Shown in pieces: positions 1 to 6,265 of a stretch of 6,296 bases of DNA. This DNA comes from CAG-1031 sp964556785 (lineage in GTDB: Bacteria; Bacteroidota; Bacteroidia; Bacteroidales; Muribaculaceae), in contig CAZKXM010000098.1 in the NCBI GenBank assembly GCA_964556785.1, positions 1 through 6,296 of the forward strand, given 5' to 3'. The notes beneath the pieces were generated by a model. It was given only the letters and a program-made list of their open reading frames with translations. It searched no databases and was not told the origin of the DNA. A program made the translations under genes and the position numbers. Numbering within the stretch: the stretch's first letter is position 1; each line of letters begins with the position of its first letter.

Positions 1-71
1 TCACCGTCGCTGCGCACGGGCTGTATGTTGCGCTCACGCCTCGCGGAGCCTCGAAAGTTCTCGTCAGGTAA
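1..71 (+). CDS. 3' end of an upstream gene; C-terminal tail resembling a type IX secretion sorting domain (partial)
   Basis: Only the last 22 full codons are present, read from base 3 to the TAA at 69-71. The tail reads GLYVALTPRGASKVLVR. A G-[LI]-Y-V strand, then a short turn, then a K-V-[LIV]-V-[KR] end is the usual finish of the Por/type IX secretion C-terminal domain on secreted or surface proteins of Bacteroidetes. That domain directs export across the outer membrane and is then cleaved. The frame is supported by a strong terminator 22 bases after the stop. The rest of the protein lies outside the window, so its function cannot be given. The match rests on a short motif, and a chance open frame is possible. 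Nothing ties this gene to the glp operon, which has its own promoter after the terminator. Confidence 0.55.
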   Translation, partial: TVAAHGLYVALTPRGASKVLVR

Positions 72-93
72 CCGATCCTTATAAAAGTTCCTG

Positions 94-129
94 TTCCGGC
101 TGCATTGTTTCGATGCGGCCGGAATTTTT
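94..129 (+). terminator. Intrinsic terminator of the upstream gene
   Basis: A 12-bp stem pairs 94-105 with 113-124; all pairs are Watson-Crick except one T-G at 101/117. It closes a 7-base loop and is followed at once by TTTTT (125-129) and more A/T. The outer half, TTCCGGC with GCCGGAA, is perfect. It lies just after the partial gene's stop and just before the glp promoter, so it separates the two transcription units. Confidence 0.88.
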
Positions 130-140
130 ATAAAATTTCT

Positions 141-172
141 TTTGGAAATTAAAAGAAATATAAATACTTTTG
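141..172 (+). promoter_or_regulatory. Bacteroidetes-type promoter of the glpABCT operon
   Basis: TTTG at 141-144 (the -33 box), a 20-base spacer, then TACTTTTG at 165-172, an exact match to the -7 consensus TAnnTTTG recognised by the primary sigma factor of Bacteroidetes. The spacer is AT-rich. Transcription should start roughly 4-8 bases after 172. That gives a leader of about 150 bases before glpA, which is long for a simple metabolic operon. A second T-rich match at 181-188 (TGATTTTG) misses the conserved A and is less likely. Confidence 0.75.
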
Positions 173-325
173 TTGCGAAATGATTTTGCATAGAAACGAA
201 ACCGCGGAACATTACAACGCAAAACCGTGTGAACTTCCAAAATCGTTTCATCGTTGATAATTCCGGCTCGGGTGGAGACACACCTCCCTTCGCAATCTTC
301 TTATCTCAAACAGACACTCGCCATA
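173..325 (+). other. Untranslated leader of the glp operon with an inverted repeat
   Basis: This stretch runs from the promoter to the glpA ATG. It contains a perfect 7-bp inverted repeat, GAAACGA (193-199) and TCGTTTC (243-249). Nested inside it are a GGAA/TTCC pair (206-209, 235-238) and an ACG/CGT pair (217-219, 226-228), which could stack into an interrupted stem-loop. It also holds a possible 25-codon upstream ORF, ATG at 180 to TGA at 255-257. I do not recognise a known riboswitch or T-box. No terminator-like hairpin with a T run is seen, so any control would be through translation or protein/RNA binding. Both structures could be chance. Confidence 0.4.
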
Positions 326-1993
326 ATGAAGAAACTTGACAAACACTATGACGTGATTATCATCGGAGGCGGTGCCACCGGCGCCGGCACCGCCCGCGAC
401 TGCGCCCTGAGGGGTCTGAAGGTGCTTCTGGTCGAACGTTTCGACTTCACCGCCGGTGCCACAGGCCGAAACCACGGGCTTCTTCACAGCGGCGCCCGTT
501 ATGCCGTGACCGACGGCGAGAGCGCCAGCGAGTGCATTAAGGAAAACATGATTCTCCGCAAGATCGCGCGCCATTGTGTGGAAGACACCGGCGGCCTCTT
601 CATCACCCTGCCTGAAGACGATCTTGCCTATCAGAAGCTTTTTATCGAAAAATGCCGCGAGGCCGGAATCGATGCCGAGGCGATCGACCCGGCTCTGGCC
701 CGCAGGATCGAGCCGTCGGTCAACCCCGCGCTGATAGGTGCGGTGAAGGTTCCCGACGGCGCTGTCGATCCCTTCCGGCTCACAACGGCCAACGTCATCG
801 ATGCGCGCCGTCATGGTGCCGATGTGCTGACCTATCACGAAGTGGTGAGGTTTCTGCGCACGGGCAACCGTATTGAAGGAGTCGTTATGCGTGATGTCCA
901 CACCGGCGAAGAGACAGAAGCCTTCGGCAGCGTGGTGGTTAACGCCGCGGGCATCTGGGGCCATTTGGTTGCTAAAAAAGCCGGTGTGGACATCAACATG
1001 TTTCCCGCCAAGGGTTCGCTGCTCATTTTTGGCCACCGGGTCAACAACACGGTGATAAACCGTTGCCGAAAGCCGGCCAATGCCGATATCCTCGTGCCGG
1101 GCGACACAATCTGCCTCATCGGAACCACAAGCGACCGCATTCCGTTTGATCAGATCGACAATATGGAGGTGACCCCCGAGGAGGTCGACGTGCTCATCCG
1201 CGAGGGCGAGAAGCTTGCCCCGTCGCTCGCCACAACCCGCATCCTCAGGGCTTATGCCGGCGTGCGTCCACTCGTGGCGAGCGACGACGATCCCACAGGC
1301 CGCTCCATTTCGCGCGGAATCGTGTGTCTCGACCATGCAAAGCGCGACGGTCTCGAAGGCTTTGTCACTATCACCGGCGGTAAGCTGATGACCTATCGCC
1401 TTATGGCTGAATGGGTAACCGATCTGGTGTGTGAAAAGCTCGGGGTGACCGACCGCAAGTGCACCACCGCCGACACTCCTCTCCCCGGCTCCGAACATCC
1501 CGTAGAGGAGCAGAAGAATGAACGAGGCGACCATCCGTCGCGCCAGCACATCATTGAGCTCCCGACCGAGCAACTGGCTGCCGAAAGCCGCCACGGCACC
1601 CTCACCGAGGAGATACGCTGGGCCACACCCGGCGACGATGCCCTGGTGTGTGAGTGCGAGCAGGTGAGCGTCGGCGAGGTGGAGTTTGCTATCGAGAAGC
1701 TCCACGTGCATAATCTGATAAACCTGCGCAGGCGCACCCGCCTCGGCATGGGAACCTGTCAGGGGCAGCTTTGCGCATGCCGTGCAGCCGGACTTCTCGA
1801 CAAGGCCGACCACTGCGCCGAGCGTGCCATTGCCGATCTTTGCAACTTTGTCAACGAGCGCTGGAAAGGCATGTATCCCGTGGCATGGGGCGACACTGTT
1901 TCCGAGATTCAGTTCACCCAATGGATCTATGCCGGGGTTGCGGGCCTTGATGAATTTGTTGCCGCGACCGACCACGAGACAATGCACCAGTAA
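326..1993 (+). CDS. glpA: Anaerobic glycerol-3-phosphate dehydrogenase subunit A (FAD, [2Fe-2S])
   Basis: Catalytic subunit that oxidises sn-glycerol 3-phosphate to dihydroxyacetone phosphate (EC 1.1.5.3) at the inner face of the membrane with GlpB and GlpC. The FAD-binding Rossmann motif is GGGATGAG at residues 14-21, with the acidic end of strand 2 at E37. The family block GATGRNHGLLHSGARY follows at 44-59. GVRPLV (near R314) and TGGKLMTYR (350-358) are the regions that shape the FAD and substrate site in the GlpA/GlpD family. The C-terminal BFD-type [2Fe-2S] domain has C442-x-C444, 33 residues, then C478-x4-C483. This domain separates GlpA from aerobic GlpD. The ATG at 326 gives 555 residues, near the 542 of E. 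coli GlpA. An in-frame TTG 24 codons upstream is rejected because its added residues match no family sequence. The extra length seems to lie mainly in the linker between residues about 384 and 441. Remembered E. coli GlpA is similar over the whole length. There is no Shine-Dalgarno sequence, as is usual for Bacteroidetes. Confidence 0.97.
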   Translation: MKKLDKHYDVIIIGGGATGAGTARDCALRGLKVLLVERFDFTAGATGRNHGLLHSGARYAVTDGESASECIKENMILRKIARHCVEDTGGLFITLPEDDLAYQKLFIEKCREAGIDAEAIDPALARRIEPSVNPALIGAVKVPDGAVDPFRLTTANVIDARRHGADVLTYHEVVRFLRTGNRIEGVVMRDVHTGEETEAFGSVVVNAAGIWGHLVAKKAGVDINMFPAKGSLLIFGHRVNNTVINRCRKPANADILVPGDTICLIGTTSDRIPFDQIDNMEVTPEEVDVLIREGEKLAPSLATTRILRAYAGVRPLVASDDDPTGRSISRGIVCLDHAKRDGLEGFVTITGGKLMTYRLMAEWVTDLVCEKLGVTDRKCTTADTPLPGSEHPVEEQKNERGDHPSRQHIIELPTEQLAAESRHGTLTEEIRWATPGDDALVCECEQVSVGEVEFAIEKLHVHNLINLRRRTRLGMGTCQGQLCACRAAGLLDKADHCAERAIADLCNFVNERWKGMYPVAWGDTVSEIQFTQWIYAGVAGLDEFVAATDHETMHQ

Positions 1994-2021
1994 TTCCACC
2001 CACTCACCCCCCACTTAACCA

Positions 2022-3278
2022 ATGAAGTTTGACACTGTCATCATAGGCGGAGGCCTGAGCGGCCTCACAGCAGGTATAGAACTCGCCCGCGCCGGGCGGA
2101 AAACCGCCATCGTTTCGGCCGGTCAGAGCGCTCTTCATTTCAGCTCGGGCTCAATGGAGCTCCTTGGCTACGATGAATCACACAATCCCGTAGAAAATCC
2201 TCTCGATGCTATCCGCACACTCCCCCAAGAGCATCCCTATTCGCTCATGGGCTACGACAATGTTGTGAGCCTTATAGGCCGCGTCGCGCCATTGATGGCG
2301 GAGTGTGGCATCGCCGTCAAAGGATCGGCCGACCGCAACCACTGGCGAATCACTCCCGTAGGGCAGATGAAGCCCGCATGGCTTTCGATCGAAGACTATC
2401 TGGTGCTCGACTCCCCCCATGAGTTCCCGTGGAAGAAAGTGGCGCTGGTTAACATCGACGGATTCCTTGATTTCTTCCCGCGTTTCCTGCTCACGGCTTT
2501 TGACCGTCTGGGTGTGGAATGCGTCACCGCATCGGTAACCGTGCCGCAGATCCAGCATCAGCGCGAAAGCACCACCGAGATGCGCGCCACCAACATTGCT
2601 CGTGTGCTTCATGGCGAGGGAATCGGTCTGCTGGCCGACAAGCTCAATGCGCTCGACCCGTCGGCCGAGGCTATTCTGCTGCCGGCGGTTGTGGGGTTCG
2701 ACGATTTCTCAGCTGCCCGCCGCCTTCGTGAGCTTGTGAAGCGCCCGCTGCGCTACATGACCACCATGGGCACTTCTGTTCCAGGCGTGCGCGCTCAGAT
2801 AATGATGCAGAAACACTTCCGTCAGCTTGGCGGAGCCTTTATGCTCGGCGACACAGTGGTGAAAGGCACGTGGAACGCCGACGGCACGCGGCTGCTGAAT
2901 GTCGAGACAGCCAATTTCGGGCGCGACACTCTCGAAGCTGATCATTTTATCTTTGCCGGAGGCAGTTTCTTCAGCCATGGCCTCAACTCCACACCGGCGG
3001 GAATCTTCGAGCCCGTGCTCGGCCTCGATGTCGATGCTCCTACCGATCGCTCGATGTGGTTTGACAAAGATATATTCAAGCCGCAACCTTATATGAAATA
3101 TGGCCTCAAGGTCGATTCAGGGCTTCATGCCGCTCATGGCGGCCGCCGGGTCGACAATGTTATCGTGACAGGCGCTTCGCTTCCGGGGGCCGACGCCCTG
3201 CGCGAAGGCTCGGGAGCAGGCATTTCATTGCTCACTGCCCTCTTTGCAGCCGATGCCATACTCAATCAAAGCAAGTAA
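2022..3278 (+). CDS. glpB: Anaerobic glycerol-3-phosphate dehydrogenase subunit B
   Basis: Second flavoprotein subunit of the anaerobic G3P dehydrogenase. In E. coli it forms the soluble catalytic dimer with GlpA and is thought to bind FMN and relay electrons to GlpC. The N-terminus is a dinucleotide-binding fold, FDTVIIGGGLSGL (GGG at residues 9-11, G14). The GlpB-typical QSALHFSSGSMELLG follows within the first 50 residues. Later come FAGGSFFSHGL and a PILGLDV-like segment (EPVLGLDVDAP), and the C-terminal flavin-fold glycine run is LREGSGAGISLLTAL. The length of 418 residues is almost the same as the 419 of E. coli. No cysteine cluster is present, so no iron-sulfur centre is expected in this subunit. 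It starts 28 bases after glpA stops and ends 23 bases before glpC, with no promoter or terminator between, so it is cotranscribed. The ATG at 2022 is the natural start, right before the Rossmann strand. Confidence 0.95.
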   Translation: MKFDTVIIGGGLSGLTAGIELARAGRKTAIVSAGQSALHFSSGSMELLGYDESHNPVENPLDAIRTLPQEHPYSLMGYDNVVSLIGRVAPLMAECGIAVKGSADRNHWRITPVGQMKPAWLSIEDYLVLDSPHEFPWKKVALVNIDGFLDFFPRFLLTAFDRLGVECVTASVTVPQIQHQRESTTEMRATNIARVLHGEGIGLLADKLNALDPSAEAILLPAVVGFDDFSAARRLRELVKRPLRYMTTMGTSVPGVRAQIMMQKHFRQLGGAFMLGDTVVKGTWNADGTRLLNVETANFGRDTLEADHFIFAGGSFFSHGLNSTPAGIFEPVLGLDVDAPTDRSMWFDKDIFKPQPYMKYGLKVDSGLHAAHGGRRVDNVIVTGASLPGADALREGSGAGISLLTALFAADAILNQSK

Positions 3279-3301
3279 CCACCTCCGCCACACACTCAAC
3301 T

Positions 3302-4555
3302 ATGGATTATCAGCAGGTCAACATTAGCGAAAATAATTTCGAGAAGTGTACGAAGTGTACTGTCTGCACTGTCTACTGCCCGGTGACGGCCGTCAACCCC
3401 GACTATCCCGGCCCTAAGCAGGCAGGCCCTGATGGCGAACGTTTCCGCCTGAAAAAGCCGATGTTTTACAACGAGGCGCTCAAATATTGCCTCAATTGCA
3501 AGCGTTGTGAGGTTGCTTGCCCCTCTAACGTGAAGATCGGCGACATCATTCAGGCTGCCAGAATCAAATACAGCACCAAGCGCCCGTCGCTGCGCGACAC
3601 AATCCTTGCATCGACCGACCTCATGGGTAGTATGGCCACTCTGGCCGCGCCCGTTGTCAACGGGGTGCTCCGCCTCAAGCCGGTGAAGAAGATAATGGAT
3701 GCGACAATGCGCATCGATGCCCACCGCACATTCCCACGCTATGCCGGCGAGAAGTTTGTCACATGGTATCGGCGCCATGCTGCTGAGGCACAGAAACAGT
3801 TCCCCCGCATGGTGACCTATTTCCACGGTTGCTATGTCAACTACAACAATCCTGCCCTTGGTCGCGATCTCATGACGGTGATGAATGCCGTCGGTTATGG
3901 CGTTATGCTACTCGAGAAAGAGCGCTGCTGCGGCGTAGCAAAGATTGCCAACAGGCTTATCAAGGAGGCTACGCGCGACGCTGAAATCAACCTCACGTCA
4001 ATCCGGGAGGCGGTCGAAACGCGTCACACACAGGTGATTGCAACGAGCTCTACCTGCACCTTCACCATGCGCGACGAGTATCCCCATCTGCTCCATCTCG
4101 ATAATGCCACCGTCAGAGACGACATCATGCTCGCCACCAAGTTTATCTACGAGTTGCTCGAAGACGGAAAGATAAAATTTGTGTTCCGGCCCGATTTCAG
4201 ATTGAAGGTGGCCTATCACACACCATGTCACATGGAGAAGCTCGGCTGGACCTACTATTCCACATCCATCCTGCGCATGATTCCCGGGGTCGAACTCACA
4301 CTTCTCGACTCCCGCTGTTGCGGAATTGCCGGAACCTACGGCTTCAAAAAAGAAAACTATGCTTATTCTCAGGCAATCGGTGAGCCGCTGTTCGATCAGA
4401 TACGTCAGATCAATCCCGAACTGGTGGCAACCGACTGCGAGACATGCCGCTGGCAGATTGAGATGTCGACCGGCTATGCCGTGGAGAATCCGGTCACCGT
4501 TCTCGCCCGGGCGCTCGATATCGAGGCAACCCGCCGCGCCAATGGCCTTGCCTGA
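3302..4555 (+). CDS. glpC: Anaerobic glycerol-3-phosphate dehydrogenase subunit C (two [4Fe-4S], two CCG domains)
   Basis: Membrane-associated electron-transfer subunit that anchors GlpAB and passes electrons to the quinone pool. The first ferredoxin-type [4Fe-4S] motif is C16-x2-C19-x2-C22-x3-C26-P and the second is C63-x2-C66-x2-C69-x3-C73-P. Two cysteine-rich CCG domains follow, as in heterodisulfide reductase subunit B and related proteins. The first has C177, C209-C210-G and C252. The second has C309, C339-C340-G and C379-x2-C382. Family blocks include NPDYPGPKQAGPDGER, EVACPSNVKIGDIIQ, AYHTPCHMEKLGW and GIAGTYGFKKENY. It has no clear transmembrane helix, as in E. coli GlpC, so attachment is probably peripheral or amphipathic. 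Its 417 residues compare with 396 in E. coli, with a few extra at each end. The ATG at 3302 places the first cluster at the usual distance from the N-terminus. All expected cluster cysteines are present, so the subunit looks functional. Confidence 0.97.
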   Translation: MDYQQVNISENNFEKCTKCTVCTVYCPVTAVNPDYPGPKQAGPDGERFRLKKPMFYNEALKYCLNCKRCEVACPSNVKIGDIIQAARIKYSTKRPSLRDTILASTDLMGSMATLAAPVVNGVLRLKPVKKIMDATMRIDAHRTFPRYAGEKFVTWYRRHAAEAQKQFPRMVTYFHGCYVNYNNPALGRDLMTVMNAVGYGVMLLEKERCCGVAKIANRLIKEATRDAEINLTSIREAVETRHTQVIATSSTCTFTMRDEYPHLLHLDNATVRDDIMLATKFIYELLEDGKIKFVFRPDFRLKVAYHTPCHMEKLGWTYYSTSILRMIPGVELTLLDSRCCGIAGTYGFKKENYAYSQAIGEPLFDQIRQINPELVATDCETCRWQIEMSTGYAVENPVTVLARALDIEATRRANGLA

Positions 4556-4578
4556 TTTATGCAGAATTGCTATCTTTC
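4547..4578 (+). promoter_or_regulatory. Possible internal promoter for glpT
   Basis: CTTG at 4547-4550, a 20-base spacer and TATCTTTC at 4571-4578 resemble the -33 and -7 boxes, with one mismatch in each. The spacing equals that of the operon promoter. The -33 box would lie in the last codons of glpC. The glpC-glpT gap (62 bases) is longer and more AT-rich than the other gaps, which fits a secondary promoter that could raise transporter levels separately. There is no terminator in the gap, so glpT should also be read from the main promoter. Confidence 0.3.
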
Positions 4579-4617
4579 GCAGAAATAATAAATCGATTAA
4601 CCCAATTTAATATCACA

Positions 4618-6012
4618 ATGGCAAGATTCTTAGCCCCACCCCCTCACCTTCCTGAGCAGACAGGACCCGCGGCCGACGCAAAATACCGGCGGTTGCGCGT
4701 TCAGGTGTTCACCGGATCGTTTGTCGGTTATGCCGCGTTCTATCTGGTGAGAAACAACTTCTCGATGGCGATGCCCGCGCTCGAGACTCTCGGCATCCAC
4801 AAAGTTGAACTCGGCACCGTCATGGCGATGAACGCCATCGCCTATGCACTCTCAAAATTCCTTATGGGAAGCGTCAGCGACCGTTCAGACGCCCGCAAGT
4901 TCCTCCCCCTCGGCCTTATTCTGGCAGCGCTGTCAATGGCTTTCATGGTTGTTCCGGTAACAGCCCTCGATCTGGTTAACAATCCCGGTAACAAGATTTG
5001 GGCACTCGTTATCCTCGGTGCGCTCAACTTCCTTGTCGGCTGGTTTAACGGTATGGGCTGGCCCCCGTGTGGCCGCGTCATGACCCATTGGTTCAGCCAG
5101 CGCGAACGTGGCACGATGATGTCGATCTGGAACTGCGCCCACAATGTCGGCGGCGCGCTCGTAGGCCCCATGGCAACCTACGGTGCCCTCTGGTTCGGAT
5201 CATGGTTCTTCGGAGCCAATAAAGATCTCTATCTTCTGGTGGGTGCATTCATTTTCCCGGCTGCTGTAGCAGTGCTGGTAGCTATCATAGCCTACTGCCT
5301 GTTGCGCGACACCCCGCAGTCGTGCGGACTCCCCTCGGTTGAAAAGTGGCGTAACGATTATCCCAAAAACTATAGCGAGAAGAGCGAGCAGGTGCTCACA
5401 ACTAAGGAGATCTTCTTCAAATATGTGTTCCCCAACCGCTTCCTGTGGTTCATCGCTTGCGCTAACGCGTTTATTTATATGGTGCGCTATGGCGCTCTCA
5501 ACTGGGCTCCGACACTCTTGACCAACGCCGGTTTTGACATCACACAGGCCGGTTGGGCATATTTCGCATTTGAATTCGCAGCCATCCCCGGCACACTTTT
5601 CTGCGGCTGGCTTAGCGATAAAGTGTTCAAAGGCCGTCGCGCCCTCCCCACAATCATCTTCATGGCTGCCATCATTGTGTTCCTTGTGTTCTACTGGCAG
5701 TTCTACACCAACCTCACCATTGCTCTGGTGTGTCTGATCGCCATCGGTTTCCTTATCTATGGTCCCGTCATGCTTATCGGAGTTCAGGCGCTCGACCTCG
5801 CTCCGAAGAATGCCGCCGGCACCGCCGCTGGTCTCACCGGTTTCTTCGGTTATTTCTTCGGCACCGCCATCCTCGCAAATATGCTTATTGGCTATGTGGC
5901 CGACGCCGCCGGATGGGGCTGGACATTTATCCTTCTTATCGGAGCATGCGTACTGTCAATCTTCTTCATGGGTCTTACATATAAGGAAGAGCAGCATCTG
6001 GTCAACAAATAA
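4618..6012 (+). CDS. glpT: Glycerol-3-phosphate:phosphate antiporter (major facilitator, OPA family)
   Basis: Inner-membrane antiporter that imports sn-glycerol 3-phosphate in exchange for inorganic phosphate. The 464 residues compare with 452 in E. coli GlpT, and the hydrophobicity pattern fits 12 membrane helices in two halves. The cytoplasmic loop between the halves spans about residues 230-275, starting RDTPQSCGLPSVEKWRNDYP. The substrate-site residues known from the E. coli structure are present: R45 in YLVRNNF (E. coli R45), H175 in WNCAHNVGGA (H165) and R290 in YMVRYGALNW (R269). Other family blocks are KFLMGSVSDRSDARKFLP, NGMGWPPCGRVMTHW, IPGTLFCGWLSDKVF and FLIYGPVMLIGVQALDLAPK. The ATG at 4618 is chosen over an in-frame TTG at 4567 because MARFLAPPPH aligns with the E. 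coli N-terminus and puts the arginine at 45. UhpT or UhpC are relatives, but the blocks fit GlpT best. It is followed by a strong terminator. Confidence 0.95.
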   Translation: MARFLAPPPHLPEQTGPAADAKYRRLRVQVFTGSFVGYAAFYLVRNNFSMAMPALETLGIHKVELGTVMAMNAIAYALSKFLMGSVSDRSDARKFLPLGLILAALSMAFMVVPVTALDLVNNPGNKIWALVILGALNFLVGWFNGMGWPPCGRVMTHWFSQRERGTMMSIWNCAHNVGGALVGPMATYGALWFGSWFFGANKDLYLLVGAFIFPAAVAVLVAIIAYCLLRDTPQSCGLPSVEKWRNDYPKNYSEKSEQVLTTKEIFFKYVFPNRFLWFIACANAFIYMVRYGALNWAPTLLTNAGFDITQAGWAYFAFEFAAIPGTLFCGWLSDKVFKGRRALPTIIFMAAIIVFLVFYWQFYTNLTIALVCLIAIGFLIYGPVMLIGVQALDLAPKNAAGTAAGLTGFFGYFFGTAILANMLIGYVADAAGWGWTFILLIGACVLSIFFMGLTYKEEQHLVNK

Positions 6013-6035
6013 TCATTCGCTCGATAATCCTCAGT

Positions 6036-6085
6036 CGACATGGAAAAGTTTCCCGATAACGGAGCTTTTCCATGTCGGTTTTTTT
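6036..6085 (+). terminator. Intrinsic terminator of the glpABCT operon
   Basis: A perfect 13-bp stem pairs CGACATGGAAAAG (6036-6048) with CTTTTCCATGTCG (6065-6077), extendable by one T-G pair. It encloses a 16-base loop and is followed, after one G, by seven Ts (6079-6085). It begins 23 bases after the glpT stop. This closes the operon; only the possible internal promoter before glpT would subdivide it. Confidence 0.93.
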
Positions 6086-6093
6086 GTGCTGAG

Positions 6094-6152
6094 GGGTGCG
6101 TTTGCGAATGTTTCCCGCAGCCGGGAGTGAGCCGGAGGGTGCGTTAGCGAAT
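6094..6152 (+). repeat. Short imperfect direct repeat, two copies
   Basis: GGGTGCGTTTGCGAAT at 6094-6109 and GGGTGCGTTAGCGAAT at 6137-6152 match at 15 of 16 bases, 43 bases apart start to start. Both lie downstream of the glp terminator, outside any gene. They could be pieces of an interspersed intergenic element or binding sites for the downstream gene. The function is unknown. Confidence 0.6.
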
Positions 6153-6179
6153 TTTAACATAGGGGGATAGTGCGGGAAA
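6111..6179. repeat. Inverted repeat pair flanking the second direct-repeat copy
   Basis: TTTCCCGCA (6111-6119) and TGCGGGAAA (6171-6179) are perfect 9-bp reverse complements separated by 51 bases, with one further wobble pair outside. The enclosed segment contains the second GGGTGCGTT copy and a small GTTA/TAAC pair. It is not followed by a T run, so it is not a terminator. It may mark the ends of a small palindromic intergenic repeat. Confidence 0.5.
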
Positions 6180-6233
6180 TCAGGCGGTTGGGTGGATTGC
6201 GGCGGAGAGGCGTGAAAATTTTTTGCTGAAAAG

Positions 6234-6265
6234 TTTGGATGGAACGGGAAGAATGTCTACCTTTG
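6234..6265 (+). promoter_or_regulatory. Bacteroidetes-type promoter of the next gene (beyond the right edge)
   Basis: TTTG at 6234-6237, a 20-base spacer and TACCTTTG at 6258-6265 exactly match the -33/-7 consensus, with the same spacing as the glp promoter. Transcription should begin near 6269-6273 and run off the window. The first transcribed bases can form a small hairpin in two exclusive ways: CGCT/AGCG at 6270-6273 and 6278-6281, or GAGC/GCTC at 6277-6280 and 6285-6288. The downstream gene is not visible. The bases after the promoter do not look like the start of a tRNA. Confidence 0.75.

Larger units (their letters stand above)
6086..6233 (+). other. Non-coding intergenic stretch with short repeats
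   Basis: Bases 6086-6233 hold no convincing gene on either strand; the open frames running through are continuations of shadows from glpT. The + strand is rich in G runs, such as GAGGGG, GGAGGG and AGGGGGAT. It carries the direct and inverted repeats listed separately. It ends in an A/T patch (6215-6224) just before the promoter of the next gene. Confidence 0.6.

Noticed and set aside
94..267. Repeat of TTCCGGCT at 94-101 and 261-268 as a competing pair for the terminator's right arm
   Set aside because: Only read-through transcripts from the upstream gene would contain both; an 8-base match in GC-rich DNA is likely chance.
271..289. Small GGTG/CACC or GGAG/CTCC hairpin before glpA
   Set aside because: Only four or five pairs, with several equal alternatives; not enough to call a structure.
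254..325. In-frame upstream extension of glpA from a TTG at 254
   Set aside because: The 24 added residues match no part of the GlpA family. The ATG at 326 starts just before the flavin-binding strand, as in known GlpA.
248..2014. A 588-codon open frame on the minus strand across all of glpA
   Set aside because: It lies antisense to a gene with all its conserved motifs. GC-rich codon use with few minus-strand stops explains the open frame, and its translation resembles no family I recognise.
3296..3826. A 176-codon minus-strand frame across the start of glpC
   Set aside because: It is a shadow of the coding strand, antisense to the iron-sulfur motifs, with no recognisable domain or promoter.
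4567..4617. In-frame upstream extension of glpT from a TTG at 4567
   Set aside because: The ATG at 4618 aligns with the E. coli GlpT N-terminus and keeps the substrate arginine at position 45; the extension would also overlap the AT-rich gap.
5759..6130. A 123-codon + frame running past the end of glpT through the terminator
   Set aside because: It is out of frame with glpT, has low-complexity serine/proline-rich translation, and crosses a strong terminator hairpin.
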